A DNA stretch of 64,000 nt from Pseudonocardia alni (GTDB lineage: Bacteria > Actinomycetota > Actinomycetes > Mycobacteriales > Pseudonocardiaceae), in contig NZ_PHUJ01000003.1 of the NCBI RefSeq assembly GCF_002813375.1, positions 992,001 to 1,056,000 on the forward strand, written 5' to 3'. The translations under genes were made by a program, and so were the position numbers. Positions 17,165 to 24,777 of this stretch are shown piece by piece (the first letter of the stretch is position 1; every line of letters starts with the position of its first letter). The notes beneath the pieces are model-generated. The model was given only the letters and a program-made list of their open reading frames with translations. It had not been told where the DNA came from and did no database searches.

Positions 17165-17251
17165 CGATCGTGACGGGCATGACCTCCGCGGGCCCGGATG
17201 GCACGGTGCACGGCGCCCCGCGCGGGCCGCCGGCACGGGAGGGGGAACCGG

Positions 17252-18844
17252 ATGACCGAACGGGTCGACGCCGTCGTGGTCGGGGCCGGGCACAACGGCC
17301 TCGTCGCGGCGAACCTGCTCGCCGACGCCGGCTGGGACGTCCTGGTCTGCGAGGCCGCCGAGGCGCCGGGCGGCGCCGTGCGCTCGGCGGAGATCACCGC
17401 GCCCGGCTTCGTCAGCGACCTGGCCAGCGCGTTCCACCCGCTCGGCGCCGCCTCACCGGTGCTGCGCGAGCTCGACCTCGGCGCGCACGGGCTGCAGTGG
17501 CGCCACGCCCCCGCCGTCCTCGCCCACCCGACCACCGACGGCCGGTGCGCGGTGCTGCACCGCAGCCTCGACGACACCGCCACCGCGCTCGACGACGACC
17601 ACCCCGGCGACGGCGACGCCTGGCGCTCGCTGGTCGCGCAGTGGGACCGGATCGGCGACGACGTCGTCGCCGCCGCACTGCGCCCGTTCCCCCCGGTCCG
17701 GCCGGCATCGCGGCTCCTGCGCACGCTCGGCACCGGCGACGCCCTGCGGCTGGCCCGGATGCTGGTGCAACCGGTGGCGCGGATGGCCCAGGAGCACTTC
17801 GGGGGCCGGGCCGCCCCGCTGCTGCTGGCGGGCAACGCCCTGCACACCGACCTCGGGCCGGATTCCGCGGCGGGCGCCGCCTACGGCTGGCTGCTGGCGA
17901 TGCTCGGTCAGCGTGTCGGCTTCCCGGTCCCGGCGGGCGGGGCCGGGGCCCTGACCGGTGCGCTCGTCGCCCGGCTGACGGCCCGCGGCGGGCGGATCGA
18001 CTGCGGACGGCCGATCCGGACCGTCCTGGTCGGACCGTCCGGCCGGGCCTGCGGCGTCGTGGACGCGGCCGGCCGGCGGGTCCTCGCCCGCCGGGCGGTG
18101 CTCGCCGACGTCGACGCGCCCCGCCTCTACCGCGACCTCGTCGGGGAGGAGCACCTGCCGGCCCGCTTCGTCGCCGACCTCGCCCGGTTCGACTGGGACT
18201 TCTCCACCGTCAAGCTGGACTGGGCGCTCGACGGACCGGTGCCGTGGACGGCGCCGGGTGCCCGGTCGGCGGGCACCGTGCACCTCGGCGCCGACGTCGA
18301 CGGCCTGCGCCGCTACGCCGCCGACCTGACCGCCGGCCGGCTGCCCGGCGACCCGTTCCTGCTGTTCGGGCAGATGACCACGGCCGACCCGACCCGCTCC
18401 CCGCCCGGCACCGAGTCCGCCTGGGCCTACACCCACGTGCCGCGCGGCCTGGGCTGGGGCCGCGACGACGTGCTGCGCTGGGCCGACCGGATGCAGCAGG
18501 TCGTCGAGGACCACGCGCCCGGGTTCGGGTCGCGGGTGCGGGCCCGCGCCGTCGCCGGGCCCGCGGACCTGCAGGGCCGCGACGGCAACCTCGTCGACGG
18601 GGCGATCACCGCGGGCACCTCCGCGGTGCACCAGCAGCTGGTGTTCCGCCCGGTGCCGGGCCTGGGGCGCGCCGACACCCCGGTGCCGGGGCTGTTCCTG
18701 GCCGGGGCGTCGGCGCATCCGGGCGGCGCGGTGCACGGCGGGCCCGGCGCCAACGCGGCGCGGGCCGCGCTGGCCGCGTCCGGGGCGACCGGGGTGCTCT
18801 ACCGCGGCGCGGTGCGGTTCGCCCACCGGCGGCTGTACGGCTGA
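17252..18844 (+). CDS. CrtI/phytoene-desaturase-like FAD oxidoreductase
   Basis: A 530-residue flavoprotein. The dinucleotide-binding fold is at the start (VDAVVVGAGHNGLVAANLLADAGWDVLVCEAAEAPGGAV). The phytoene-desaturase-type ending TPVPGLFLAGASAHPGGAVHGGPGANAARAAL binds the flavin. Family members desaturate, isomerise or saturate isoprenoid and other lipid chains, but this subgroup (closer to PYROXD2-like proteins than to true carotenoid enzymes) is mostly uncharacterised, and no phytoene synthase gene is nearby. GGAGGGGG before the ATG decides the start. It precedes the dehydrogenase/PIG-L/glycosyltransferase trio by 53 bp and may work with it on a lipid-linked substrate; that link is inference. 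Confidence 0.8.
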   Translation: MTERVDAVVVGAGHNGLVAANLLADAGWDVLVCEAAEAPGGAVRSAEITAPGFVSDLASAFHPLGAASPVLRELDLGAHGLQWRHAPAVLAHPTTDGRCAVLHRSLDDTATALDDDHPGDGDAWRSLVAQWDRIGDDVVAAALRPFPPVRPASRLLRTLGTGDALRLARMLVQPVARMAQEHFGGRAAPLLLAGNALHTDLGPDSAAGAAYGWLLAMLGQRVGFPVPAGGAGALTGALVARLTARGGRIDCGRPIRTVLVGPSGRACGVVDAAGRRVLARRAVLADVDAPRLYRDLVGEEHLPARFVADLARFDWDFSTVKLDWALDGPVPWTAPGARSAGTVHLGADVDGLRRYAADLTAGRLPGDPFLLFGQMTTADPTRSPPGTESAWAYTHVPRGLGWGRDDVLRWADRMQQVVEDHAPGFGSRVRARAVAGPADLQGRDGNLVDGAITAGTSAVHQQLVFRPVPGLGRADTPVPGLFLAGASAHPGGAVHGGPGANAARAALAASGATGVLYRGAVRFAHRRLYG

Positions 18845-18897
18845 GCCCCACCCGGCGGTCGGGTTTGGACCCGCCGGGACCGGACATACGGCAGTCC

Positions 18898-19953
18898 GTG
18901 AGCCTCGACCACCGACCCGACGTCCCCGGCGCCGACCACCGGGGTGGCCGATCCGGGCCCGCCACCGGCGTCCTGGACCCGGTGCCCGCACCCGCAGGCC
19001 CCGCCGAGCCGTTCCCGGGCGGGGCCGGGGCCACGCTCGCCGCCGCCGTCGCCGCCGGTGAGCTCGACCTCCCGCTGCCCGGTTCCGGGGCGACCGCGAC
19101 CCGGTGGGCGCGGCTGGCCCGGATCGCACGACGCGACCTGCCGGTCGCGCGGTTGGCCGAGGGGCACGCCGACGCCGTCGCGATCCTCGCCGACCACCAC
19201 CGCTCCCCCGTCCCGGGCGCCGGCTACGGGGTGTGGGCGTCGCGGTCCGGCGGCGGGGCCCGGCTCGACGGCGGCCACGACCGGCTGCGCCTGTCGGGCA
19301 CCGTGCGGTTCTGCTCGGGCACCCACCTGCTCGACCGGGCACTCGTCGTCGCCGGGGCCGGGGACGGCACCCGGCTCGTGGACCTGGACCTGCGCGCCCC
19401 GCAGGTGGAACGGGTGACGGCCTGGCGGGCCGCCGGGATGGCAGCCAGCGACACCCACGACGTCGTCCTGCACGAGGTGCCCGTGCCGGCCGAGGCCGTG
19501 GTCGGCGGACCGGACGCCTACACCGACCGCCCCGGGTTCGCCCACGGCGGCGCCGGGGTCGCCGCGGTGTGGCTGGGCGCGGCCGCCGCGATCGTCGACC
19601 ACGTCGCGGCGCCGCTGCGCACCGCCGACCCGGACCCGCACCGGCTGGCCGCGCTCGGGGCGGTGCACGCCGCCGTCGCCGCCGCGGACGCCCTGCTCGC
19701 CGTCACCGCCGCCCGGATCGACGCCGACCCCGCCACCGCCCACCACGACGCGGTGGCCACCGTGCGGGCCACGGTCGAGCGGGCGTGCCGGACCGTGCTC
19801 GACGCCGCCCCGGAGATCGCCGGGGTCGCCGTGCTGGCCGGGTCGCCGCTGCTCACCGCACGCCTCGCGGACCTGCAGATCTACCTGCGCCAGCACCACG
19901 GCGGACGCGACCTCGCCGCCCTCGGGCGCGCCCTGGTCACCCCGGCGACCTGA
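18898..19953 (+). CDS. Acyl-CoA dehydrogenase-like protein
   Basis: A 351-residue protein with the acyl-CoA dehydrogenase fold. An all-helical N-part (RWARLARIARRDLPVARLAEGHADAVAILADHH) leads to the middle beta-domain RLSGTVRFCSGTHLLDRALVVA and a helical C-domain ending QIYLRQHHGGRDLAALGRALV. It is 30-40 residues shorter than typical enzymes, and I see no Glu where the catalytic base normally sits near the C-terminal helix, so classical alpha-beta desaturation of an acyl-CoA is doubtful. GTG 18898 gives the first plausible start. Its stop overlaps the next ATG (TGATG), so it is co-translated with the PIG-L/methyltransferase. Confidence 0.75.
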   Translation: MSLDHRPDVPGADHRGGRSGPATGVLDPVPAPAGPAEPFPGGAGATLAAAVAAGELDLPLPGSGATATRWARLARIARRDLPVARLAEGHADAVAILADHHRSPVPGAGYGVWASRSGGGARLDGGHDRLRLSGTVRFCSGTHLLDRALVVAGAGDGTRLVDLDLRAPQVERVTAWRAAGMAASDTHDVVLHEVPVPAEAVVGGPDAYTDRPGFAHGGAGVAAVWLGAAAAIVDHVAAPLRTADPDPHRLAALGAVHAAVAAADALLAVTAARIDADPATAHHDAVATVRATVERACRTVLDAAPEIAGVAVLAGSPLLTARLADLQIYLRQHHGGRDLAALGRALVTPAT

Positions 19954-21239
19954 TGGAGCCCGTGCAGTCCCCGGACGTCTGGGAGGACGCGGCCGTGACC
20001 CTCGCCCGGCGCGGGCTCGACCCGTCGTCGTTCGGCCGCCTGGTCGTGGTGTGCGCCCACCCCGACGACGAGACCCTCGGCGCGGCCGGGCTCATGCGCG
20101 GGGTCGTCGCCGCAGGCGGCACCGTCGAGGTCGTCCTGGCCAGCGACGGGGAGGCCGCCCTGCCCGAGGTCGGGTCGATCGACCGGGCCGGGCTGGCCCG
20201 CACCCGCCGCGCCGAACTCGACGCGGCGCTGGCCGAGCTGGGCGTGCCCGCGACGGTGCACCGGCTCGGGCTGCCCGACTCGGCGCTGCGCGAGGACCAG
20301 CTCGTCGGCCCCCTGACCGGGCTGCTCGCCGATGCCGACGCGTGGGCGAGCCCGTGGCGCGGCGACCCGCACCCCGACCACGCCGCGGTCGGCCGGGCCT
20401 GCCCGGCGGCGGCCCCGGTGACCGCGCACGGTTTCGGGTTCCCGATCTGGGCCCGCACCCGGATCGCGCCGACCGATCCCGGCGTGCCGTGGGACCACGC
20501 CCACCGGCTGACGCTGTCCGCCGACGACCGGGACGCCAAGCGCCGCGCGATCGCCGCACACGCGTCGCAGTCCGCGGTGCCGCGCGGCGGGACCCGCGCG
20601 GTGCTGTCCCCGGCGACGCTCGCCCACTTCCACGGCGGTCACGAGGTCTACTTCCGGGAGCCGCCGCCCTCGGGGGCGCCGCCGGAGCTGTTCGCCGGGC
20701 TCTACCGCGACAACGCCGACCCCTGGGCCGTGCGCACGTCGTTCTACGAGCGGCGCAAGCGCGACGTGCTGCTGGCCTGCCTGCCGCGGGAGCGCTACGC
20801 GCTGGCCGCCGAGCCGGCCTGCGGGCTCGGCGAGCTGACCCGTGACCTGGCGGCGCGCTGCGACCGGGTGGTGGCCTCCGACGTGGTCGACGAGGCCGTC
20901 GCCGCCACCACCGACGCCCTCGGCGGGACCCCGGGCGTCGAGGTCGTGGCGGCCGACGTCGACGACGACCGGGCGGTCCCCGGCGGCGTCGACCTCGTCG
21001 TCCTCGCCGAGTTCCTCTACTACCTGCCCGCCGCGCGGGTGGGCGCCGTGCTCGACCGCATCGCGGGCGCGCTGGTGCCGGGCGGCGACCTGGTGCTGGT
21101 GCACTGGCGGCAGTGGCCCGCCGAGGCGCCCGCCGACGCCGCCACCGTGCACGCGCGGGTGGTGGCCGACGACCGCTTCGACACCCTCGTCGAGCACACC
21201 GACGAGCAGTTCCTCCTGCACGTGGTCCGGCGCCGGTGA
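19953..21239 (+). CDS. PIG-L deacetylase fused to class I SAM methyltransferase
   Basis: A 428-residue two-domain protein. Residues 30-230 are a LmbE/PIG-L zinc amidase with metal ligands in CAHPDDETLG (His36, Asp39) and HPDH (His140-143). Such enzymes remove acetyl from N-acetylglucosaminyl groups, as in MshB or GPI synthesis. Residues about 255-428 are a NodS-like methyltransferase: DPWAVRTSFYERRKRDVLLACLP, the SAM loop AEPACGLGELT, acidic VVASDVVDEAV and VVLAEFLYYLP. A single chain would deacetylate a sugar and then methylate it, perhaps on the freed amine. It overlaps the dehydrogenase by 1 bp and the following glycosyltransferase by 4 bp. Confidence 0.85.
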   Translation: MEPVQSPDVWEDAAVTLARRGLDPSSFGRLVVVCAHPDDETLGAAGLMRGVVAAGGTVEVVLASDGEAALPEVGSIDRAGLARTRRAELDAALAELGVPATVHRLGLPDSALREDQLVGPLTGLLADADAWASPWRGDPHPDHAAVGRACPAAAPVTAHGFGFPIWARTRIAPTDPGVPWDHAHRLTLSADDRDAKRRAIAAHASQSAVPRGGTRAVLSPATLAHFHGGHEVYFREPPPSGAPPELFAGLYRDNADPWAVRTSFYERRKRDVLLACLPRERYALAAEPACGLGELTRDLAARCDRVVASDVVDEAVAATTDALGGTPGVEVVAADVDDDRAVPGGVDLVVLAEFLYYLPAARVGAVLDRIAGALVPGGDLVLVHWRQWPAEAPADAATVHARVVADDRFDTLVEHTDEQFLLHVVRRR

Positions 21240-22093
21240 GCCGGACCATGCGGCCGGGTGCCGCACCGTCCGCCGCGGGCGTGCTCGTCCCCGCCCACGA
21301 CGAGGAGGGCACCATCACCGCCTGCGTCCGGTCCGTGCTGACCGCCCTCGACCACGCGCCCGGGCTCACCGCGCGGGCGCTGTGCGTGGTCGCCGACCGC
21401 TGCTCCGACGCCACCGCCGCGCTCGCCCGGGCCGCCGCCGCGACGCACCCGGCCGCGGACCGGGTGCGGGTGACGGTGCTCGAGCCCACCGCCGGGGTGG
21501 CCCCGCTGCCCGGCTGCCGGTCCGCGCCGCGGCCGCACGAGGTCGCCGGGCCGGTCACGATCGGCGCGGTCCGCGAACTCGCCGCCGTCACCCTGGCCGC
21601 GCTGCTCGCCGCCGACGGCGCCGCCCCGGCGACGACCTGGCTTCTCGGCACCGACGCCGACGGCACCGTGGCCCCCGGCTGGGTCGCCGCACACCTGGCG
21701 CTGGCCGCGGCCGGCGCCGACGCCGTCGCCGGTGGGGTGGTGCTCGACGTGCCCGGGCTGCCGCGCCCGCCCGGGGAGCCCGCGCCGCCCGAGCACCCGG
21801 TGTACGGCGCGAACCTGGGTGTGCGCGCCGATGCGTGGGCCGCGGTGGGCGGGTTCCCGCCGCTGGCCTGCGGCGAGGACCACGGGCTCGTCGCCCGGCT
21901 GCGGGCCGGCGGCTACCGGGTCGTCGCGGGTGCGCCCGCGACGGTGCGGACCAGCGCCCGCACCCGCGGCCGGGCCCGTGGCGGGCTCGCCGACCTGCTG
22001 CGCGACGCCGGTGCGGCGGCCCTCCCGCAGGCCGGACCGGGTCAGGCCGGGCCGGGTGCCGGCGCGGGTGGGGCGGGGAGGCCGGTCGCCTGA
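21236..22093 (+). CDS. Glycosyltransferase family 2
   Basis: A 285-residue GT-A protein. GVLVPAHDEEGTITACVRSVLTAL is the donor-binding start, WLLGTDADGTVAPGWV the metal-binding DxD, and YGANLGVRADAWAAVGGFPPLACGEDHGLVARL the acceptor/catalytic segment with the conserved ED. The last 35 residues are Gly/Ala/Gln-rich and probably disordered. The GTG start at 21236 overlaps the PIG-L/methyltransferase stop (GTGA); an ATG four codons later is an alternative. The glycosyltransferase may attach the sugar that its neighbour deacetylates and methylates. Confidence 0.85.
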   Translation: MSRTMRPGAAPSAAGVLVPAHDEEGTITACVRSVLTALDHAPGLTARALCVVADRCSDATAALARAAAATHPAADRVRVTVLEPTAGVAPLPGCRSAPRPHEVAGPVTIGAVRELAAVTLAALLAADGAAPATTWLLGTDADGTVAPGWVAAHLALAAAGADAVAGGVVLDVPGLPRPPGEPAPPEHPVYGANLGVRADAWAAVGGFPPLACGEDHGLVARLRAGGYRVVAGAPATVRTSARTRGRARGGLADLLRDAGAAALPQAGPGQAGPGAGAGGAGRPVA

Positions 22094-22108
22094 GCGTGGC
22101 CGCCGGGG

Positions 22109-22606
22109 TCAGCGCGGCGGCTCGTCGAAGTCGTCGGGCGTGGCGGTGTCGAGGAACCGGCGGAACGCCTCCAGCTCGCCGGAGCCGGTGCCCAGCCCCT
22201 CCACCACGACCGTCGACGGATCGACCCCGGCCAGGGTCAGCACCGCGTCGGCGACCACGATGTCGGCGCCGAGCAGCAGCGCCAGGACCACCGCGTCGCT
22301 GGTGCGTGAGTCGATGCGGGTGCCGTCGTCGAGGTCGAGCTCGGCGTGGAACACCGCGTCGCGCAGGGCGTGCACGCGGACCCGGACCAGGCGGCGGCCC
22401 GCGGCGCGCAGCACGGCGCCGATCAGGCGGTGGGTACCGGGGCGGGCGCTCTGCACCCCCTCCAGCGCGGCCGCCGCGGCCAGCGCCTCGGCCTCACCCA
22501 CCGCGACGACGACGATCCGCCCCGCCCCCGACGTCTCCTCCAGCAGGACGACCCGGTCGGTCGTGGCCGCGTCGGTGCCGACGGCCTTCACCCGTACCTG
22601 CGGCAT
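22109..22606 (-). CDS. Bifunctional nuclease family (DUF151) protein
   Basis: A 165-residue protein matching the DUF151/BFN family: MPQVRVKAVG, VVLLEETSGAGRIVVVAVGEAEALAAAAALEG and the conserved block HALRDAVFHAELDLDDGTRIDSRTSDAVVLALLLGADIVVADAVL. Family members have DNase and RNase activity in plants and an unknown role in bacteria. The C-terminal 25 residues are acidic. The gene diverges from a HAD phosphatase across 130 bp, and each side carries a GGGTAC -10-like box, suggesting shared stress control. No clear Shine-Dalgarno precedes the ATG. Confidence 0.8.
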   Translation of the reverse strand: MPQVRVKAVGTDAATTDRVVLLEETSGAGRIVVVAVGEAEALAAAAALEGVQSARPGTHRLIGAVLRAAGRRLVRVRVHALRDAVFHAELDLDDGTRIDSRTSDAVVLALLLGADIVVADAVLTLAGVDPSTVVVEGLGTGSGELEAFRRFLDTATPDDFDEPPR

Positions 22607-22638
22607 CTGCGCACATCCCGTCCTCGGCGTCGCACGGG

Positions 22639-22663
22639 GTACCCGCCGGGCGCCGGTCCACAC
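22639..22663 (-). promoter_or_regulatory. GGGTAC promoter-like element of the DUF151 gene
   Basis: Minus strand GTGT (complement of 22660-22663), 15 nt, GGGTAC (complement of 22639-22644), 33 nt before the ATG at 22606. Same 15-nt spacing as the other GGGTA boxes in this region. Confidence 0.4.
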
Positions 22664-22701
22664 CCGCGCGGCGCGCGGGCCGGAACTCACCGGCCGGTAC
22701 C

Positions 22702-22733
22702 GCGTGGACGCCGGGCGCGTGGGTACCCCACGC
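22702..22733 (+). promoter_or_regulatory. GGGTAC promoter-like element and palindrome of the HAD gene
   Basis: GCGT (22702-22705), 15 nt, GGGTAC (22721-22726), 10 nt before the ATG at 22736, so the transcript would be nearly leaderless. The -10 box lies in an inverted repeat, GCGTGGG-TAC-CCCACGC (22717-22733). Confidence 0.4.
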
Positions 22734-22735
22734 GG

Positions 22736-23395
22736 ATGACGACCCCCGAGACCGCGGTGATCGACGTCGACGGCACGCTCGTCGACACGAACTACCACCA
22801 CGCCATCGCCTGGTCCCGCGCCCTGCGCCGGTTCGACGTCACGGTGCCGCTGTGGCGGCTGCACCGTGCGGTCGGGATGGGCGGGGACCAGCTGGTCCCC
22901 GCCGTCGCCGGGCAGGGGTTCGAGGACACCCACGGCGACGACGCCCGCGCCGCGTGGAAGGAGGAGTTCGACCCGCTGCTCGGCGAGGTCGTCGCCCTGC
23001 CCGAGGCGGCGGAGCTGCTCGTCGACCTGCGCGACGGGTTCGGGATGAAGGTGGTGCTGGCCAGCTCGGGCGATCCCGAGCACGTCGAGGCCTACCTGGA
23101 CCTGTTCGGCGGCCGCGACCTGGCCGACGCCTGCCTGACCCGGGAGGACGTCCGTCGCACCAAGCCCGACCCGGACCTCGTCCGGTCCGCGGTCCGCCGC
23201 GTCGCCGGGTCGACCGCGTTCGTCCTCGGTGACTCCGAGTGGGACGTGCGCGCCGCCGCGGCCGCCGGGCACCCCGCCTACGCGGTACGCACCGGCGGGG
23301 CGGGTGTCGACGAGCTGACCGCGGCAGGCGCCGTCGAGGTCCTCACCGACCTCGCCGCGGTGCGGCAGGCGATCCCGCGGATCCTGCGCGGCTGA
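22736..23395 (+). CDS. HAD-family phosphatase/hydrolase
   Basis: A 219-residue soluble phosphatase of the beta-phosphoglucomutase/phosphoglycolate type. All four HAD motifs are seen: IDVDGTLVDTN (Asp10 nucleophile, Asp12 acid/base), VLASSGDP, the Lys of TKPDPDLV, and VLGDSEWDVRAA. The helical cap lies at residues 18-85. The ATG has no ribosome-binding site but sits right behind a GGGTAC box, consistent with a very short leader. Substrate unknown; such enzymes clear sugar phosphates or damaged metabolites. Confidence 0.85.
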   Translation: MTTPETAVIDVDGTLVDTNYHHAIAWSRALRRFDVTVPLWRLHRAVGMGGDQLVPAVAGQGFEDTHGDDARAAWKEEFDPLLGEVVALPEAAELLVDLRDGFGMKVVLASSGDPEHVEAYLDLFGGRDLADACLTREDVRRTKPDPDLVRSAVRRVAGSTAFVLGDSEWDVRAAAAAGHPAYAVRTGGAGVDELTAAGAVEVLTDLAAVRQAIPRILRG

Positions 23396-23467
23396 CCCCA
23401 GCACCGGGCCGGCAGCATCGGCACGGGCCGTGGTCGCGTCGCGCGACGGGCAGGACAGGAGCACCCC

Positions 23468-24463
23468 ATGTCGATCATCGCCGTCGAGGAGCACTGGACC
23501 TCCCCCGCGCTGGACGCGACGCTGGCCGCCCTGCCGGCGCACCGTCGGGACCCGAGCACTGCCCTCAACGACATCGGCGACCACCTCGCGCAGCTGCACG
23601 ACCTCGGCGCGGGCCGGCTCGCCGCAATGGACGCCCAGGGCGTCGACCTGCAGGTGCTCTCGGTCGCCCCGCCGTCGACCGGACCGCTGGACCCGGCGGA
23701 CGCGGTCGCGCTGTGCCGCGAGCTCAACGACACCGCGGCCGCGGCCGTCGCCGACCACCCGCGGCGCCTGCGTGCGATGGCGACCCTGCCCACCGCGCAA
23801 CCGTCGGCGGTCGCGGCCGAGCTGGAACGCGCCGCCGACCGGGGCCTGGTCGGGGCGATGGTCTACGGCCGCAGCGGCGACATCCTGCTCGACGACCCCC
23901 GCCTCGAGGACCTGTTCGCCGTCGCCGCGGCACGCGCGCTGCCGGTGTTCGTGCACCCGCAGGTCCCGCCGCCCGCCGTGCGCGACGCGTCCTACTCCGG
24001 GTTCGGCGACACCACCGACCTGGCGCTCGCGACGTTCGGGTGGGGCTGGCACGTGGAGGCCGCCGTCGCGGTGCTGCGCCTGATCGCCCGCGGCACCTTC
24101 GACCGGTACCCCGGCCTGACCGTCGTACTCGGACACTGGGGCGAGCTGCTGCCCTACTGGGCCGACCGCGCGAACGGCGTCGCCCGGGTCGCCGGGCTGG
24201 AGCGCTCGGTACCCGAGTACGTGCGCGAGAACATCGTGCTCACCTGCTCGGGGATGCTCGACCCCGCGCACCTGCGGCACGCGCTGGCGGTGACGACGCC
24301 CGACCGGCTGCTGTTCTCCACCGACCACCCCTTCCAGCACCCGTCACGGGCGGAGGTCGCGGGGTTCCTCGACGGGTTCGCCGCCGCCGACCGCGACCTG
24401 TTCACCGAGGGCAACGCGCGACGGCTGTTCCGCATCGAAGGACCGGTCGGCACGGACCGGTAG
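23468..24463 (+). CDS. Amidohydrolase family protein (amidohydrolase-2/ACMSD-like)
   Basis: A 331-residue metal-dependent TIM-barrel hydrolase or decarboxylase. Candidate metal ligands are AVEEHW at the start of strand 1, VFVHPQVPPP (His after strand 5), VLGHWGELLPYWADR (His after strand 6) and FSTDHPFQHP (Asp after strand 8). The layout is that of the ACMSD/gamma-resorcylate decarboxylase group that acts on aromatic or lactone carboxylates. AGGAGCACCCC precedes the ATG. It stands alone, 72 bp after the HAD gene. Whether it decarboxylates or hydrolyses cannot be said. Confidence 0.8.
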   Translation: MSIIAVEEHWTSPALDATLAALPAHRRDPSTALNDIGDHLAQLHDLGAGRLAAMDAQGVDLQVLSVAPPSTGPLDPADAVALCRELNDTAAAAVADHPRRLRAMATLPTAQPSAVAAELERAADRGLVGAMVYGRSGDILLDDPRLEDLFAVAAARALPVFVHPQVPPPAVRDASYSGFGDTTDLALATFGWGWHVEAAVAVLRLIARGTFDRYPGLTVVLGHWGELLPYWADRANGVARVAGLERSVPEYVRENIVLTCSGMLDPAHLRHALAVTTPDRLLFSTDHPFQHPSRAEVAGFLDGFAAADRDLFTEGNARRLFRIEGPVGTDR

Positions 24464-24777
24464 CGGCGGTGGTGTCGTCCGCCACCGGTGTGTCACGCGC
24501 CGTACGGGCCCGCGCGGGGTAGGGTGGGACCCGGATCAGATCTGCCGACCGTCCCGGGTGTTCCACGGCCGGGTCGTACGGCGGGTCCCGGACACCGTCG
24601 ACGGCCTGTGGCGCTTCCCGCAGCCGGACCGCCGACCTCCGTGACTGCGATCCCCCACCGGCCGGTTCGTGGTGCGGAGGGGCCATCCGGCCCTTCGTCA
24701 CGTCGAGCACGTCCGGCCGCGGCCCCCACGGGACGCGGCCACGGACCGGCGCCGCAGGACGTCGACAGGAGCAGTAC
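24464..24777 (+). other. 314-bp gap upstream of the SNF2 gene
   Basis: No coding signal was found on either strand. A TAGGGT hexamer at 24520-24525, inside GGGGTAGGGTGGG, is a plausible -10 box, but no -35 fits it, so the leader could be about 245 nt. AGGAG at 24767-24771 serves the GTG at 24778. No riboswitch or terminator could be recognised. Confidence 0.35.

Noticed and set aside
17252..22093. Carotenoid biosynthesis cluster
   Set aside because: The CrtI-like protein has no phytoene synthase, cyclase or GGPP synthase beside it, and its neighbours are sugar- and acyl-modifying enzymes.
22109..24340. A 743-codon minus-strand frame through the HAD and amidohydrolase genes
   Set aside because: Only its last 165 codons (the DUF151 protein) have family motifs; the rest is antisense to two genes with intact catalytic motifs.
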